64,000 bases of DNA from Ilumatobacter coccineus YM16-304 (GTDB lineage Bacteria > Actinomycetota > Acidimicrobiia > Acidimicrobiales > Ilumatobacteraceae). The stretch covers positions 3,658,001 through 3,722,000 of the forward strand of contig NC_020520.1 in NCBI RefSeq assembly GCF_000348785.1. Reading direction: 5' to 3'. Positions 17,879-29,343 of the stretch are shown here, piece after piece. A model generated the notes under the pieces. It saw nothing but the letters and a program-made list of their open reading frames with translations. It was not told the origin of the DNA and did no database searches. The first letter of the stretch is position 1. Every line of letters begins with the position of its first letter. A program made the translations under genes and the position numbers.

Positions 17879-18182
17879 TGCTCTGTTCGGCCTCACACCG
17901 ACCCGCTGCCGAACACGTCTCATCGGCCGAACGCCAGACTTGCTCGCTGGCGCTCGCTGCGTCGGCCCCGATGCCCCGTTCAGTTGTTGTGCCTTGTTCG
18001 GCCTCACGGCGACTCGCTGCCGCGCTCGCTGCATCGGCCTCGAAACCCGCCGCCAGACCGTACGCCTCGATGTCGACGCGGCCGGCGCCGGGAGCGCCAG
18101 CGACCAAGCCTGGCGATCGGCCGATCGTACGTGGAACGCACCGACCTGGTCTGAGGCCGATCAGACAGAGGAGGCCGATCAA
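17879..18182. other. Intergenic region with repeated TTCGGCCTCAC-type motifs
   Basis: No gene was found in these 304 nt. Two direct copies of TGTTCGGCCTCAC followed by CGAC-CGCTGCCG start near 17884 and 17994. A 20-mer TGCTCGCTGGCGCTCGCTGC near 17940 recurs near 21670. Two copies of GAGGCCGATCA lie close to the tatD ribosome-binding site, AGGAGG (18169-18174), 8 nt before its GTG start. Confidence 0.6.
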
Positions 18183-18947
18183 GTGTTCATAGATTCGCAT
18201 TGCCACATCCACGACGAGCGCATTCCCGACGGGCCCGACGGCGCTGTCGCCGCGGCGATGGAGACGGGCGTCGAGATCCTCGTCACGGTCGGATGCGATC
18301 GGGCCACGTCGCTCGCCGCGATCGACGTCGCCAGTCGCCACGACAACGTGTTCGCCACGGTCGGACTCCACCCGCACGAAGCCACACACGGCACCGACTC
18401 GATCGCCGACCTGCTCGACACACCCGGCATCGTCGCCATCGGCGAAGCCGGACTCGACTACTACTACGAACACTCCCCCCGAGACGTCCAGCGTGAGGTG
18501 TTCGCCGAGCACATCCGTCTCGCCCACGAGCACGAACTCCCGCTCGTCATCCACACTCGCGACGCGTGGGACGAGACCTTCGAGATCCTCGACGCCGAAG
18601 GTGTACCCGACCGCACGATCTTCCACTGCTTCACCGGCGGCCCCGACGCCGCCGACCGGGGGCTCGAACGCGGCATCTTCCTGTCGTTCTCGGGCATCGT
18701 CACGTTCAACTCGGCGAGCGACGTCCAGGAGGCAGCGCTGCGCTGCCCGGCCGACAAGATGCTCGTCGAGACCGACAGCCCGTACCTCGCGCCCATCCCG
18801 CACCGCGGCAAGAAGAACCGCCCGGCGTGGGTGCCTCACGTCGCCCAGTTCCTCGCCGACCTCCGAGACGAACCCCTCGACGTGCTCGCCGCTGCCACCG
18901 TGGCCGCCACACACGACGCGTTCGCCGGCCGCCTGCACACCGCCTGA
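18183..18947 (+). CDS. tatD: TatD family metal-dependent DNase
   Basis: A 254-residue TIM-barrel amidohydrolase-type nuclease, reported in the family as a 3'-5' exonuclease on single-stranded DNA/RNA. Metal ligands are visible: DSHCHIHD at the N-terminus, GEAGLDYY, LPLVIHTRDAWDE, HCFTGG and ETDSPYLAP. The GTG start has a strong AGGAGG 8 nt upstream. It lies between metG and rsmA, the usual actinobacterial position. Confidence 0.93.
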   Translation: MFIDSHCHIHDERIPDGPDGAVAAAMETGVEILVTVGCDRATSLAAIDVASRHDNVFATVGLHPHEATHGTDSIADLLDTPGIVAIGEAGLDYYYEHSPRDVQREVFAEHIRLAHEHELPLVIHTRDAWDETFEILDAEGVPDRTIFHCFTGGPDAADRGLERGIFLSFSGIVTFNSASDVQEAALRCPADKMLVETDSPYLAPIPHRGKKNRPAWVPHVAQFLADLRDEPLDVLAAATVAATHDAFAGRLHTA

Positions 18948-19073
18948 CACCGGCAAGCCCCGAGCAACCGGCAGGCGACCACTGGGCGACAGCGGTCACC
19001 TGCCCGAGCGGCCGACCACCCCTCGGGTACCATGTGATGCCCCTCTCCGCGGCGGTCGGGGCACCTCGCGACG

Positions 19074-19664
19074 ATGGCCGCCACGACTGATCCGATGTAC
19101 GACACCGACCGCCGACGCCTTCTGCTTGCCGCCGTCGTGACCCTCGTCGCCCTGCCGGCGTTCTTCTTCTACCAACGGTCGACCGCCGACGATTCCGGCA
19201 CCGAGGTCGTGGCGACCGCGCCGGCCGACCCCAACGTGATCAACCCGCAGCCGGCCTCGATCAACGACGAGGTTCCCGTCGACAGCGAGGTGCCGACGAG
19301 CAACCGCTCGCAACTCCCGCCGGCCGAAGCTCCCGACGACGACCCGACCTTCATGGAAGGCCCCATCGCCAGCGAGGAAGACACGACCGCCGACGTCGCG
19401 ATTCCGGCGCAGCCCGCCATCGCCCCGATCCGCCTCTCGGCCACCTACCTGAGCACCATTCCCGGCGTTCGCTCGTGCCTCACTCGCGACCTCGAGAGCG
19501 GCCGCACGGTCACGGTGGTCAACCTCGACAACGGTCGATCGATCACGTGCGTCACGCTGCTCGCACCACGAACCCAGACCGACGACATCGTGTTGCACAC
19601 CAGCCAGTTCGAGCAGCTCGCCGACCTCACCGAAGCACCGATTCCGGTCGAGGTCCGCCAGTGA
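19074..19664 (+). CDS. Membrane-anchored small protein with double-psi/3D-like C-terminus, in the rpfB position
   Basis: A 196-residue protein. Residues ~15-32 are a membrane anchor (RRRLLLAAVVTLVALPAFFFY), followed by a disordered acidic linker. The C-terminal ~75 residues (SATYLSTIPGVRSCLTRDLESGRTVTVVNLDNG...DDIVLHTSQFEQLADL) resemble RlpA/3D-type double-psi beta-barrels that act on the cell wall. In many actinobacteria the gene between tatD and ksgA is rpfB, a resuscitation-promoting factor; here no G5 or transglycosylase domain is present. ATG 19074 was chosen; ATG 19095 is possible. The barrel assignment is inference. Confidence 0.65.
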   Translation: MAATTDPMYDTDRRRLLLAAVVTLVALPAFFFYQRSTADDSGTEVVATAPADPNVINPQPASINDEVPVDSEVPTSNRSQLPPAEAPDDDPTFMEGPIASEEDTTADVAIPAQPAIAPIRLSATYLSTIPGVRSCLTRDLESGRTVTVVNLDNGRSITCVTLLAPRTQTDDIVLHTSQFEQLADLTEAPIPVEVRQ

Positions 19665-19698
19665 TCCGTCCGAGCCGCTCCGGCTTCGACCGCGACCG

Positions 19699-20532
19699 AT
19701 GACGCACTCCCGGCCCACGATCCGCGAGCTCCTCGACGACAACGGGCTCGCGCCGCGTCGTGACCTCGGGCAGAACTTCGTCACCGACCCCAACACGGTG
19801 CGCCGTATCGCCGACCTCGCACGCGTCGGCCCCGGCGACCGAGTCGTCGAGATCGGAGCCGGCCTCGGCTCACTGACGTTGGCGCTGGCCGAGACGGGTG
19901 CCGAGGTCACCGCCGTCGAAGTCGACAGCGGAGTCGTGCCGTTGCTCACCGAGATCGTCGCCGAGTGCGGCAACGTCACGGTGGTCGAAGCCGACGCCAT
20001 GGCCACCGACTGGTTCGAACTCCTCGACCCCGAGGTCGACGGGGGTTGGACGCTCGTCGCCAACCTGCCCTACAACGTGGGCACGCCGCTCGTGTGCGAC
20101 ATCCTCGACGAGGTTCCGCACGTCCAGCGCATCCTCGTGATGGTGCAGCGAGAGGTCGCCGAACGATTCGCGGCGGCACCGCGCACGAGCGCCTACGGGG
20201 CCATCAGCGTCAAGGCCGCCTTCTGGGGGTCGGCGCGCATCGTCGGCCACGTCCCCGCCGCGGTGTTCTTCCCGAAGCCGAACGTCGAGTCGGCCCTGGT
20301 CGAGATCACCCGTCGCACGCCGCCCGACATCGACCCCGGGCCGATGTTCGAGCTCGTCAAGAAGGGCTTCGGTCAGCGCCGCAAGATGCTTCGCAAGTCG
20401 CTGGCCGGCATCGTCACCGCCGAGCAGTTCGTCGCCGCCGACGTCGCCGAGACCGCTCGTCCGGAAGAACTCGACGTCGACGCCTGGGTGCGGCTGTCGT
20501 CGGTGGTCGGCCCGCTCCCCTCCTCCGGCTGA
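19699..20532 (+). CDS. rsmA: 16S rRNA (adenine(1518)-N6/adenine(1519)-N6)-dimethyltransferase
   Basis: A 277-residue KsgA enzyme that dimethylates two adjacent adenines in helix 45 of 16S rRNA late in 30S assembly. Motifs: LGQNFVTDPNTVRRI, SAM-binding VVEIGAGLGSLT, AVEVD, catalytic NLPYNVGTP (NLPY) and VFFPKPNVESALV. Full length for the family. It is followed after 5 nt by ispE. Confidence 0.96.
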   Translation: MTHSRPTIRELLDDNGLAPRRDLGQNFVTDPNTVRRIADLARVGPGDRVVEIGAGLGSLTLALAETGAEVTAVEVDSGVVPLLTEIVAECGNVTVVEADAMATDWFELLDPEVDGGWTLVANLPYNVGTPLVCDILDEVPHVQRILVMVQREVAERFAAAPRTSAYGAISVKAAFWGSARIVGHVPAAVFFPKPNVESALVEITRRTPPDIDPGPMFELVKKGFGQRRKMLRKSLAGIVTAEQFVAADVAETARPEELDVDAWVRLSSVVGPLPSSG

Positions 20533-20537
20533 CTCCG

Positions 20538-21290
20538 ATGATCGAGTTGCGCGCCCACGCCAAGCTGACGCTGAGCCTCGCGATGACGGGGATCCGCGAC
20601 GACGGCTTCCACCTCATCGACGCCGAGATGGTGAGCCTCGAACTCCACGACGTGCTCACGATCGACCCGGCCCGCTCCGGCCTTGCCGCCGACGGACCGT
20701 TCTCCGACGGCGTGCCGCTCGACGACTCCAACCTCGTGGCCCGTGCGCTCGCCATGGTCGCGCGCGATGCACACGTCACCATCTCGAAGCACATCCCTCA
20801 TGGTGGGGGTCTCGGTGGCGGTTCGACCGACGCCGCGGCGGTGCTTCGCTGGGGCGGCTTCGGCATCGACGAATCGTCGCTGGTCGACGCGTCACGGCTC
20901 GGCGCCGACATCCCGTTCTGCATGGTCGGAGGACGAGCCCGCGTCGCCGGCATCGGTGAAGTCGTCGAACCGCTTCCTCACGTCGATCGTGAGATCACCC
21001 TGATCATTCCGCCGCTGGCGGTGAGGACTCCGGCGGCGTACCGAGCCTGGGACGACCTCGGCGGACCCACCGGCGACGGCCCCAACGACCTCGAAGCTGC
21101 CGCGCTCGTCGTCGAACCACGGTTGCAGTGGTGGCGCGACGAGATCACCGCGAGAGCCGGCCGGCCTCCCACGCTCGCCGGCAGCGGGGCGACGTGGTTC
21201 ATCGAGGGACGACGCGACGACGCCCTCGGCGACTTGGTCGACGAGGGCGCTCGGGTGGTGGTCACCAGAACCGTCGCCTCAGCGTTCTAA
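20538..21290 (+). CDS. ispE: 4-diphosphocytidyl-2-C-methyl-D-erythritol kinase
   Basis: A GHMP kinase of 250 residues acting in the non-mevalonate (MEP) isoprenoid pathway. The N-terminal AHAKLTLSLAMTGIRDDGFH is the IspE signature, the ATP loop is PHGGGLGGGSTDAA and the C-terminal glycine motif is LAGSGATWF. At 250 residues it is shorter than the usual ~280-310, with compact inter-motif loops but no missing core motif. It closes the metG-tatD-rsmA-ispE block. Confidence 0.93.
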   Translation: MIELRAHAKLTLSLAMTGIRDDGFHLIDAEMVSLELHDVLTIDPARSGLAADGPFSDGVPLDDSNLVARALAMVARDAHVTISKHIPHGGGLGGGSTDAAAVLRWGGFGIDESSLVDASRLGADIPFCMVGGRARVAGIGEVVEPLPHVDREITLIIPPLAVRTPAAYRAWDDLGGPTGDGPNDLEAAALVVEPRLQWWRDEITARAGRPPTLAGSGATWFIEGRRDDALGDLVDEGARVVVTRTVASAF

Positions 21291-21328
21291 CGAACGGAAA
21301 AGCGGCCGGCGGTGACGGTCGGTTGTTG

Positions 21329-21421
21329 CTACTTGCGACGCTGGTGGCGCGTGCGACGGAGCATCTTCTTGTGCTTCTTCTTGCGCATGCGCTTGCGGCG
21401 CTTCTTGATCAGAGAACCCAT
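21329..21421 (-). CDS. Small ribosomal subunit protein bS22 / AURKAIP1-COX24 domain mini-protein (30 residues)
   Basis: A 30-residue extremely basic protein beginning MGSLIKKRRKRMRKKKHKKM. It matches the AURKAIP1/COX24 domain and the actinobacterial mini ribosomal protein bS22 found near the 30S decoding region in mycobacterial structures. It lies on the minus strand between ispE and tRNA-Gln. Longer upstream starts in this frame would run antisense through the tRNA and are rejected. Confidence 0.87.
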   Translation of the reverse strand: MGSLIKKRRKRMRKKKHKKMLRRTRHQRRK

Positions 21422-21531
21422 AAGGCGCTCGACGCTATCGGGCGTGTGACGACGCGACACGCGCTGTACCGTGACAGGTGTCGACGAATCGGCTCGCTCG
21501 AGGGCGATCGCGCGGTCGACATCACACTCCG

Positions 21532-21602
21532 TCCGGGGTCGTCTAACGGTAAGACAGCGGTTTTTGGTGCCGAGAATAGGGGTTCGATTCCTCTCCCCGG
21601 AA
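21532..21602 (+). tRNA. tRNA-Gln (anticodon TTG)
   Basis: A cloverleaf of 71 nt. The acceptor stem TCCGGGG pairs with CCCCGGA, the D stem is GTCT/AGAC, the anticodon stem GCGGT/GCCGA has one end mismatch and one wobble, the anticodon TTG is at 21564-21566, and the T arm is AGGGG-TTCGATT-CCTCT. The discriminator is A, and no CCA is encoded. Its location before glmU matches other actinobacteria. The 199 nt after it hold an inverted GTCGGTC/GACCGAC pair and a TGCTCGCTGGCGCTCGCTGC repeat, but no gene. Confidence 0.93.
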
Positions 21603-21801
21603 CGCAACACTTCGTCGGTCCCGCAGGGACGTGCGACGCCACGCCACTGCGGCGAGACCGACGCCGGCTCTGCTCGCTGGCGCTCGCTGCAGCGACCGCA
21701 CCGCGCGCTGCCTGGGCGCACAGAGACACACGACAGAGCGCCCGGCCCGACATGCGACGGCCGCGGTCCGCGGTGGGTTGCCGGCGGTACGCTGAACGCA
21801 T

Positions 21802-22887
21802 ATGAGCGTCTCCGCGATCGTGTTGGCCGCTGGCGAGGGGACTCGGATGCGGTCGTCTCGACCGAAGCCCCTGCACATGATCTGCGGCCGAGCGATGGTC
21901 CTGCACGTCATCCACGCACTCGAGAAGCTCCATCCCGAGCGCACCGCCGTCGTCGTCGGCCACGGCGCCGAGCAGGTCACCAAGAAGGTGCACGAATTCG
22001 CACCGGACTGGGCCAACGTCGCGTTCGTCGAACAGGTCGAACAGAACGGCACCGGCGACGCCACGTCGATCGGCATGACCGCGTTCGACGGCGACGACTA
22101 CGACGACGAGTCGACCATCGTCGTACTCAACGGTGATGCGCCGCTGCTGCGCCCCGAAACGCTCGACGAACTCGTCGCCACGCACGTCGCCAACGGCAAC
22201 GCCGCCACGCTGCTCACCTCGGTGATGGACGACCCGACCGGCTACGGCCGTGTGGTCCGCAAGACCGACGGCCAAGTGCTGCGCATCGTCGAACAGCGTG
22301 ACGCCTCGCCCGAAGAACTCGACATCAAGGAGTGGAACACCGGCATCTACGCGTTCCGCCGCGATCTGCTCGGGCCGGCCCTCCGCGGGCTCACCACCGA
22401 CAACACCCAGGGCGAGTACTACCTCACCGACGTCGTGTCGGTGCTCGCCGGGATGGGACACCGGGTCGGATGCGTGCAAGCTCCGACCGCCGAGACGCAG
22501 GGCGTCAACGATCGCTGGCAGCTCGCCCTCGCCGAACGCGAACTCCGGGCTCGCACCAACCGCCGGTGGCTGCTCAACGGCGTCACGATGCTCGACCCGC
22601 GCCAGACGTTCATCGACGTCACGGTCACGATCGGCCGCGACGTCACGCTCTACCCGGGCACGATGCTCCAGGGATCCACGGTCGTCGGCGACCGCTGCGA
22701 GATCGGCCCCGACGCACAACTCGTCGACTGTGCGGTCGGCAGCGACGCCACCGTCACACACACGGTCGGCACCGATGCCGAGATCGGGACCGGCGCCGTG
22801 GTCGGCCCGTACGCCCACCTCCCTGCCGGCTCGTCTGTCACTTCGGACGCGACCACCGGCGCGTTCTACACTGCCTCCGGCGCATAG
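21802..22887 (+). CDS. glmU: GlmU-type UDP-GlcNAc pyrophosphorylase lacking the acetyltransferase half
   Basis: A 361-residue protein. The uridyltransferase domain is complete: LAAGEGTRM..RPKPLH at 8-23, NGDAPLLRP, GYGRVVR, NTGIYAF, QGEYYLTDVV and GVNDRWQLA. From ~259 a left-handed beta-helix starts with hexapeptide repeats but stops at VVGPYAHLPAGSSVT, about 90-130 residues short of normal GlmU (450-495). The acetyltransferase residues of the family (Arg in RPG, Lys and His of the following coils) are absent; the RPG position reads PAG. The next gene begins 38 nt later, so there is no room for a frameshifted remainder. It should make UDP-GlcNAc from GlcNAc-1-P but not acetylate GlcN-1-P. Confidence 0.88.
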   Translation: MSVSAIVLAAGEGTRMRSSRPKPLHMICGRAMVLHVIHALEKLHPERTAVVVGHGAEQVTKKVHEFAPDWANVAFVEQVEQNGTGDATSIGMTAFDGDDYDDESTIVVLNGDAPLLRPETLDELVATHVANGNAATLLTSVMDDPTGYGRVVRKTDGQVLRIVEQRDASPEELDIKEWNTGIYAFRRDLLGPALRGLTTDNTQGEYYLTDVVSVLAGMGHRVGCVQAPTAETQGVNDRWQLALAERELRARTNRRWLLNGVTMLDPRQTFIDVTVTIGRDVTLYPGTMLQGSTVVGDRCEIGPDAQLVDCAVGSDATVTHTVGTDAEIGTGAVVGPYAHLPAGSSVTSDATTGAFYTASGA

Positions 22888-22925
22888 CGACAGATCGCTC
22901 ACGCATCGGCGACCCAAAGGACCCC

Positions 22926-23915
22926 ATGGAAAAAGTCACCACGAAGCGACTCGCGCTCTACACCGGGCGCACGCACCCTGCGCTCGCCGAGGAGGTGGCC
23001 ACGCATCTCAACATCGAGATCGGTCACGACAACCTGGTGGAGTTCGCGAACGGAGAGGTCCGTTGCAGCTTCGGGGAGTCGGTTCGCGGTACCGACGTGT
23101 TCGTCATGCAGACCCACTACGGCGTCGACGACCGGTCGGTCAACGACTCGATCATGGAACACCTCATCATGATCGACGCGGCGTCACGTGCCTCGGCCAA
23201 GCGCATCACGGCGGTGTGCCCGTTCTACGGCTACGCCCGCCAAGACCGCAAGGCTGCCGGTCGTGAGCCGATCACCGCCCGTCTGGTCGCCGACATGTTC
23301 AAGGCCGCCGGCGCCAAGCGCATGATCTCGATCGACCTGCACTCCGGTCAGATCCAGGGCTTCTTCGACGGCCCCGTCGATCATCTCACCGCCATGCCGG
23401 TGCTCGAGCAGTACGTGCGCGAACACGCGACCGAGCCGGTCATCGTGTCGCCCGACGCCGGCCGCATCAAGGTCGCCGAGCGCATGGCCCAGCACCTGGG
23501 TGACTGCGGCGCCGACCTCGCGTTCATCTACAAGCGCCGCCCGAAGGGCACGACCAACGTGGCCGAGGCCGCGGAGGTGATGGGCGACGTCGCCGGGCGC
23601 ACCTGCGTCCTCACCGACGACATGATCGACACCGGTGGCACGATCGTCGCCGCCGCCGAACTGCTCAAGAAGCGCGGCGCGAAGGAAGTGTGGGCGATGG
23701 CGACCCACGGTCTGCTCTCGGGCCCCGCCGTCGATCGCCTCAAGAACGCGCCGATCGAGCGTCTCGTGCTCACCAACTCGCTGCCCCTCCCCTCCGAGAA
23801 GCAGCTTCCCAACGTCGAGATCCTCTCGGTCGCCCCGCTGATCGCCGAAGCCCTCGGCGCCGTCTTCGACGACACCAGCGTCAGCGACATCTTCGACGGC
23901 GAAAACCTCGCCTAG
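22926..23915 (+). CDS. prs: Ribose-phosphate pyrophosphokinase
   Basis: PRPP synthetase, 329 residues, converting ribose 5-phosphate and ATP into PRPP for nucleotide, histidine and tryptophan synthesis. Motifs: FANGEVRCSFGESVRGTDVFV near the N-terminus, ATP-binding YGYARQDRKAAGREPITARLVADM, DLHSGQIQGFF and the PRPP loop VLTDDMIDTGGTI. It follows glmU by 38 nt in the standard actinobacterial glmU-prs pair. Confidence 0.96.
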   Translation: MEKVTTKRLALYTGRTHPALAEEVATHLNIEIGHDNLVEFANGEVRCSFGESVRGTDVFVMQTHYGVDDRSVNDSIMEHLIMIDAASRASAKRITAVCPFYGYARQDRKAAGREPITARLVADMFKAAGAKRMISIDLHSGQIQGFFDGPVDHLTAMPVLEQYVREHATEPVIVSPDAGRIKVAERMAQHLGDCGADLAFIYKRRPKGTTNVAEAAEVMGDVAGRTCVLTDDMIDTGGTIVAAAELLKKRGAKEVWAMATHGLLSGPAVDRLKNAPIERLVLTNSLPLPSEKQLPNVEILSVAPLIAEALGAVFDDTSVSDIFDGENLA

Positions 23916-24346
23916 TAGCAACCAGCCACTCCAAACCAACCCCAACCCCACCACCTCCAAACCCAACCCCAACACCTCCAACCCCAGCAGCGACGCCGCG
24001 CAGCCGGGAACGCGCAGCGGGAGGCGAAGCAGGAAGGGATGGAGTCGGAGCGGAGGCGACGTCGACCGAGGAACGAGGGAGGTCGCCGAGCACCGAGCTC
24101 CAGCCCTTCCGGCGCAGCCGGTCACGAGGCGCGAGCCAGGCCAGCAAGGAGCAAGCGTCAACACCACGCCACAGCACCGAGCGAGCCCATCCCGCGCAGC
24201 CGGTCAGACGCGCGGAACCGGGTCGAGCAAGGAGCAAGCGGCGAACGACACGGATAGCGTTGCCTGCTGCTGTATTTCGTACAGCGGCACTTACGGATGA
24301 TCAGATTTCGTAGGCACCCGCTGCAACCGTTTGGACAACGATCACC
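23916..24346. other. 431-nt intergenic region of odd composition with direct repeats
   Basis: No gene was found. The first ~65 nt (about 23921-23985) are almost free of G on the top strand, built from AACCCC/ACCTCC words. Next comes a purine-rich stretch with two ~46-nt direct repeats (24112-24157 and 24194-24240), each beginning GCGCAGCCGG and ending AGCAAGGAGCAAGCG, plus a third GCGCAGCCGG near 23998. Near the end is a hairpin, GCTGTA-TTTCG-TACAGC (24269-24285), in a more AT-rich zone that probably holds the rplY promoter, although no clear -35/-10 pair stands out. Confidence 0.6.
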
Positions 24347-25018
24347 ATGACTGAAACCATCCTTCACGCCGAATCAGGCCGCCAGACCGGAAGCTCGGCA
24401 TCGCGCCGCCTTCGCGCCGACGACAAGATCCCCGGCGTCGTCTACGGACACGGAATGGAGCCGCTGAGCATCAGCGTCGCCCGCCGCGATCTGCGTCAGG
24501 CAGTCTCGGGCAGCGCCGGCCTCAACACGATCGTCGACCTCACCGTCGATGGCGAGGTGTACCCCTCGCTCATCAAGGACGTGCAGCGTCACCCGGTGCG
24601 CCTCAACATCGCGCACATCGACTTCATCCAGGTCGACCTGAACGAAGAGATCACCGTCACCGTGCCGGTCCACCTCACCGGTGAGGCGAAGGAAGTCGAG
24701 TCCAACAACGGCCTCATCGACCAGATCATGACCGAGCTCGTCGTGGCCACCACGCCGCGCAACATCCCCGACGAGATCGTCTTCGACGTGTCGGAGATGG
24801 ACATGGACACCACGATCCTGGTCAGCGACCTCAGCATCCCCGAGGGTGTTCGCACCGTGTCCGACCCCGATTCGGCCGTCGTCACGGTCTCGATCATGCG
24901 TACGCCGGTGCTCGACGCCGAGGCCGAGGCCGCAGAGGCCGCTGCCGAGGGCGAAGAGGGTGCCGAAGACGCAGCCGAAGGCGGCGACAGCGCTGCCGAC
25001 GGCGCCTCCGAGGAGTGA
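24347..25018 (+). CDS. rplY: Large ribosomal subunit protein bL25 (Ctc form)
   Basis: A 223-residue long-form L25/CTC protein that binds 5S rRNA. The N-terminal L25 domain runs to ~95 (GRQTGSSASRRLRADDKIPGVVYGHG...HPVRLNIAHIDFIQVD), and the C-terminal beta domain to ~190. A Glu/Ala-rich acidic tail of ~35 residues follows, common in actinobacterial and other CTC proteins. A strong terminator follows the stop codon. Confidence 0.95.
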   Translation: MTETILHAESGRQTGSSASRRLRADDKIPGVVYGHGMEPLSISVARRDLRQAVSGSAGLNTIVDLTVDGEVYPSLIKDVQRHPVRLNIAHIDFIQVDLNEEITVTVPVHLTGEAKEVESNNGLIDQIMTELVVATTPRNIPDEIVFDVSEMDMDTTILVSDLSIPEGVRTVSDPDSAVVTVSIMRTPVLDAEAEAAEAAAEGEEGAEDAAEGGDSAADGASEE

Positions 25019-25039
25019 CCCGAGCAATTCAGAACGTGG

Positions 25040-25078
25040 GTGACCCGACGCGTGCTGCGCGTCGGGTCACGCATTTTT
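25040..25078 (+). terminator. Rho-independent terminator after rplY
   Basis: GTGACCCGACGCG (25040-25052) pairs perfectly with 25058-25070 around a 5-nt loop, and five T follow at 25074-25078. It lies 22 nt after the rplY stop and just before pth, so pth has its own promoter or depends on read-through. Confidence 0.9.
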
Positions 25079-25094
25079 CGGAGCAGGGGTGAAC

Positions 25095-25715
25095 ATGGGA
25101 CTGTTCGGCCGAGAGGGCAAGGGCGCACCGTTCGACTGGATCGTGGTGGGCCTGGGCAACCCTGGAGACAAGTACGCGAAGACGCGTCACAACGTCGGCG
25201 AAGAAGTGATCCGACTGCTCGCCGATCGCCGCAATGCGACGCTGAAGGGCGGGCGAGACAACGCGTTGGTCGCCGAGACCCGTTTCGACGGGCCCGACGG
25301 TGACGAACGCGTGGCGCTCGCGTTTCCGATCACGTACATGAACGAGTCGGGGCGAGCCGTGGGTGCCATGGTGCGCCGCTACCGCATCGAATCGCCCGAG
25401 CAGATCATCGTCGTCCAGGACGAGCTCGATCTGCCGCCTGGCGATCTGCGGGTCAAGGCCGGTGGCGGACTGGCCGGTCACAATGGTCTCCGATCGATCA
25501 CCAACCACGTCAAGTCGCAGGACTACCTGCGGGTGCGGATCGGGGTCGGCAAACCCGACTCGAAGCACGTCGGCAAGGTGCACGTGCTCGCGCCGTTCCC
25601 GAAGCGTCAGCGTGAGTTGATCGACGTCGTCATCGCCGATGCGGCCGATGCGGTCGAGATGATCATCGCGGAGGGCGTCGACGCGGCGATGCAGCGCTAC
25701 AACACGAAGAAGTGA
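25095..25715 (+). CDS. pth: Peptidyl-tRNA hydrolase
   Basis: A 206-residue enzyme that recycles peptidyl-tRNA released by stalled ribosomes. Conserved residues are in VVGLGNPGDKYAKTRHNVG (Asn and catalytic His), PITYMNESGRAV, VQDELDLPPGDLRVK (catalytic Asp) and GGGLAGHNGLRSI. ATG 25095 has a GGGG Shine-Dalgarno-like stretch 5-8 nt upstream; GTG 25089 is an alternative. The rplY-pth-mfd order is conserved in actinobacteria. Confidence 0.95.
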   Translation: MGLFGREGKGAPFDWIVVGLGNPGDKYAKTRHNVGEEVIRLLADRRNATLKGGRDNALVAETRFDGPDGDERVALAFPITYMNESGRAVGAMVRRYRIESPEQIIVVQDELDLPPGDLRVKAGGGLAGHNGLRSITNHVKSQDYLRVRIGVGKPDSKHVGKVHVLAPFPKRQRELIDVVIADAADAVEMIIAEGVDAAMQRYNTKK

Positions 25716-25796
25716 ACTTCGTGACGACAACGACGATGCGCGCGACGACGCGTTGCACCGAGGCCGGTGCGGCCTCCGAGAGAACAGGCCAGACCG

Positions 25797-29270
<3,474 letters not shown>

Positions 29271-29343
29271 GCGCAGCTCGATCCCGAGCGCGACCACCGA
29301 ACCGCCTCGTCAATCATCTCGTCACTCATTACGATCCCCTGCT

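Noticed and set aside
22888-22925. Frameshift or split gene explaining the short GlmU
   Set aside because: Only 38 nt separate GlmU from prs, so the missing ~100 residues cannot be encoded there in any frame.
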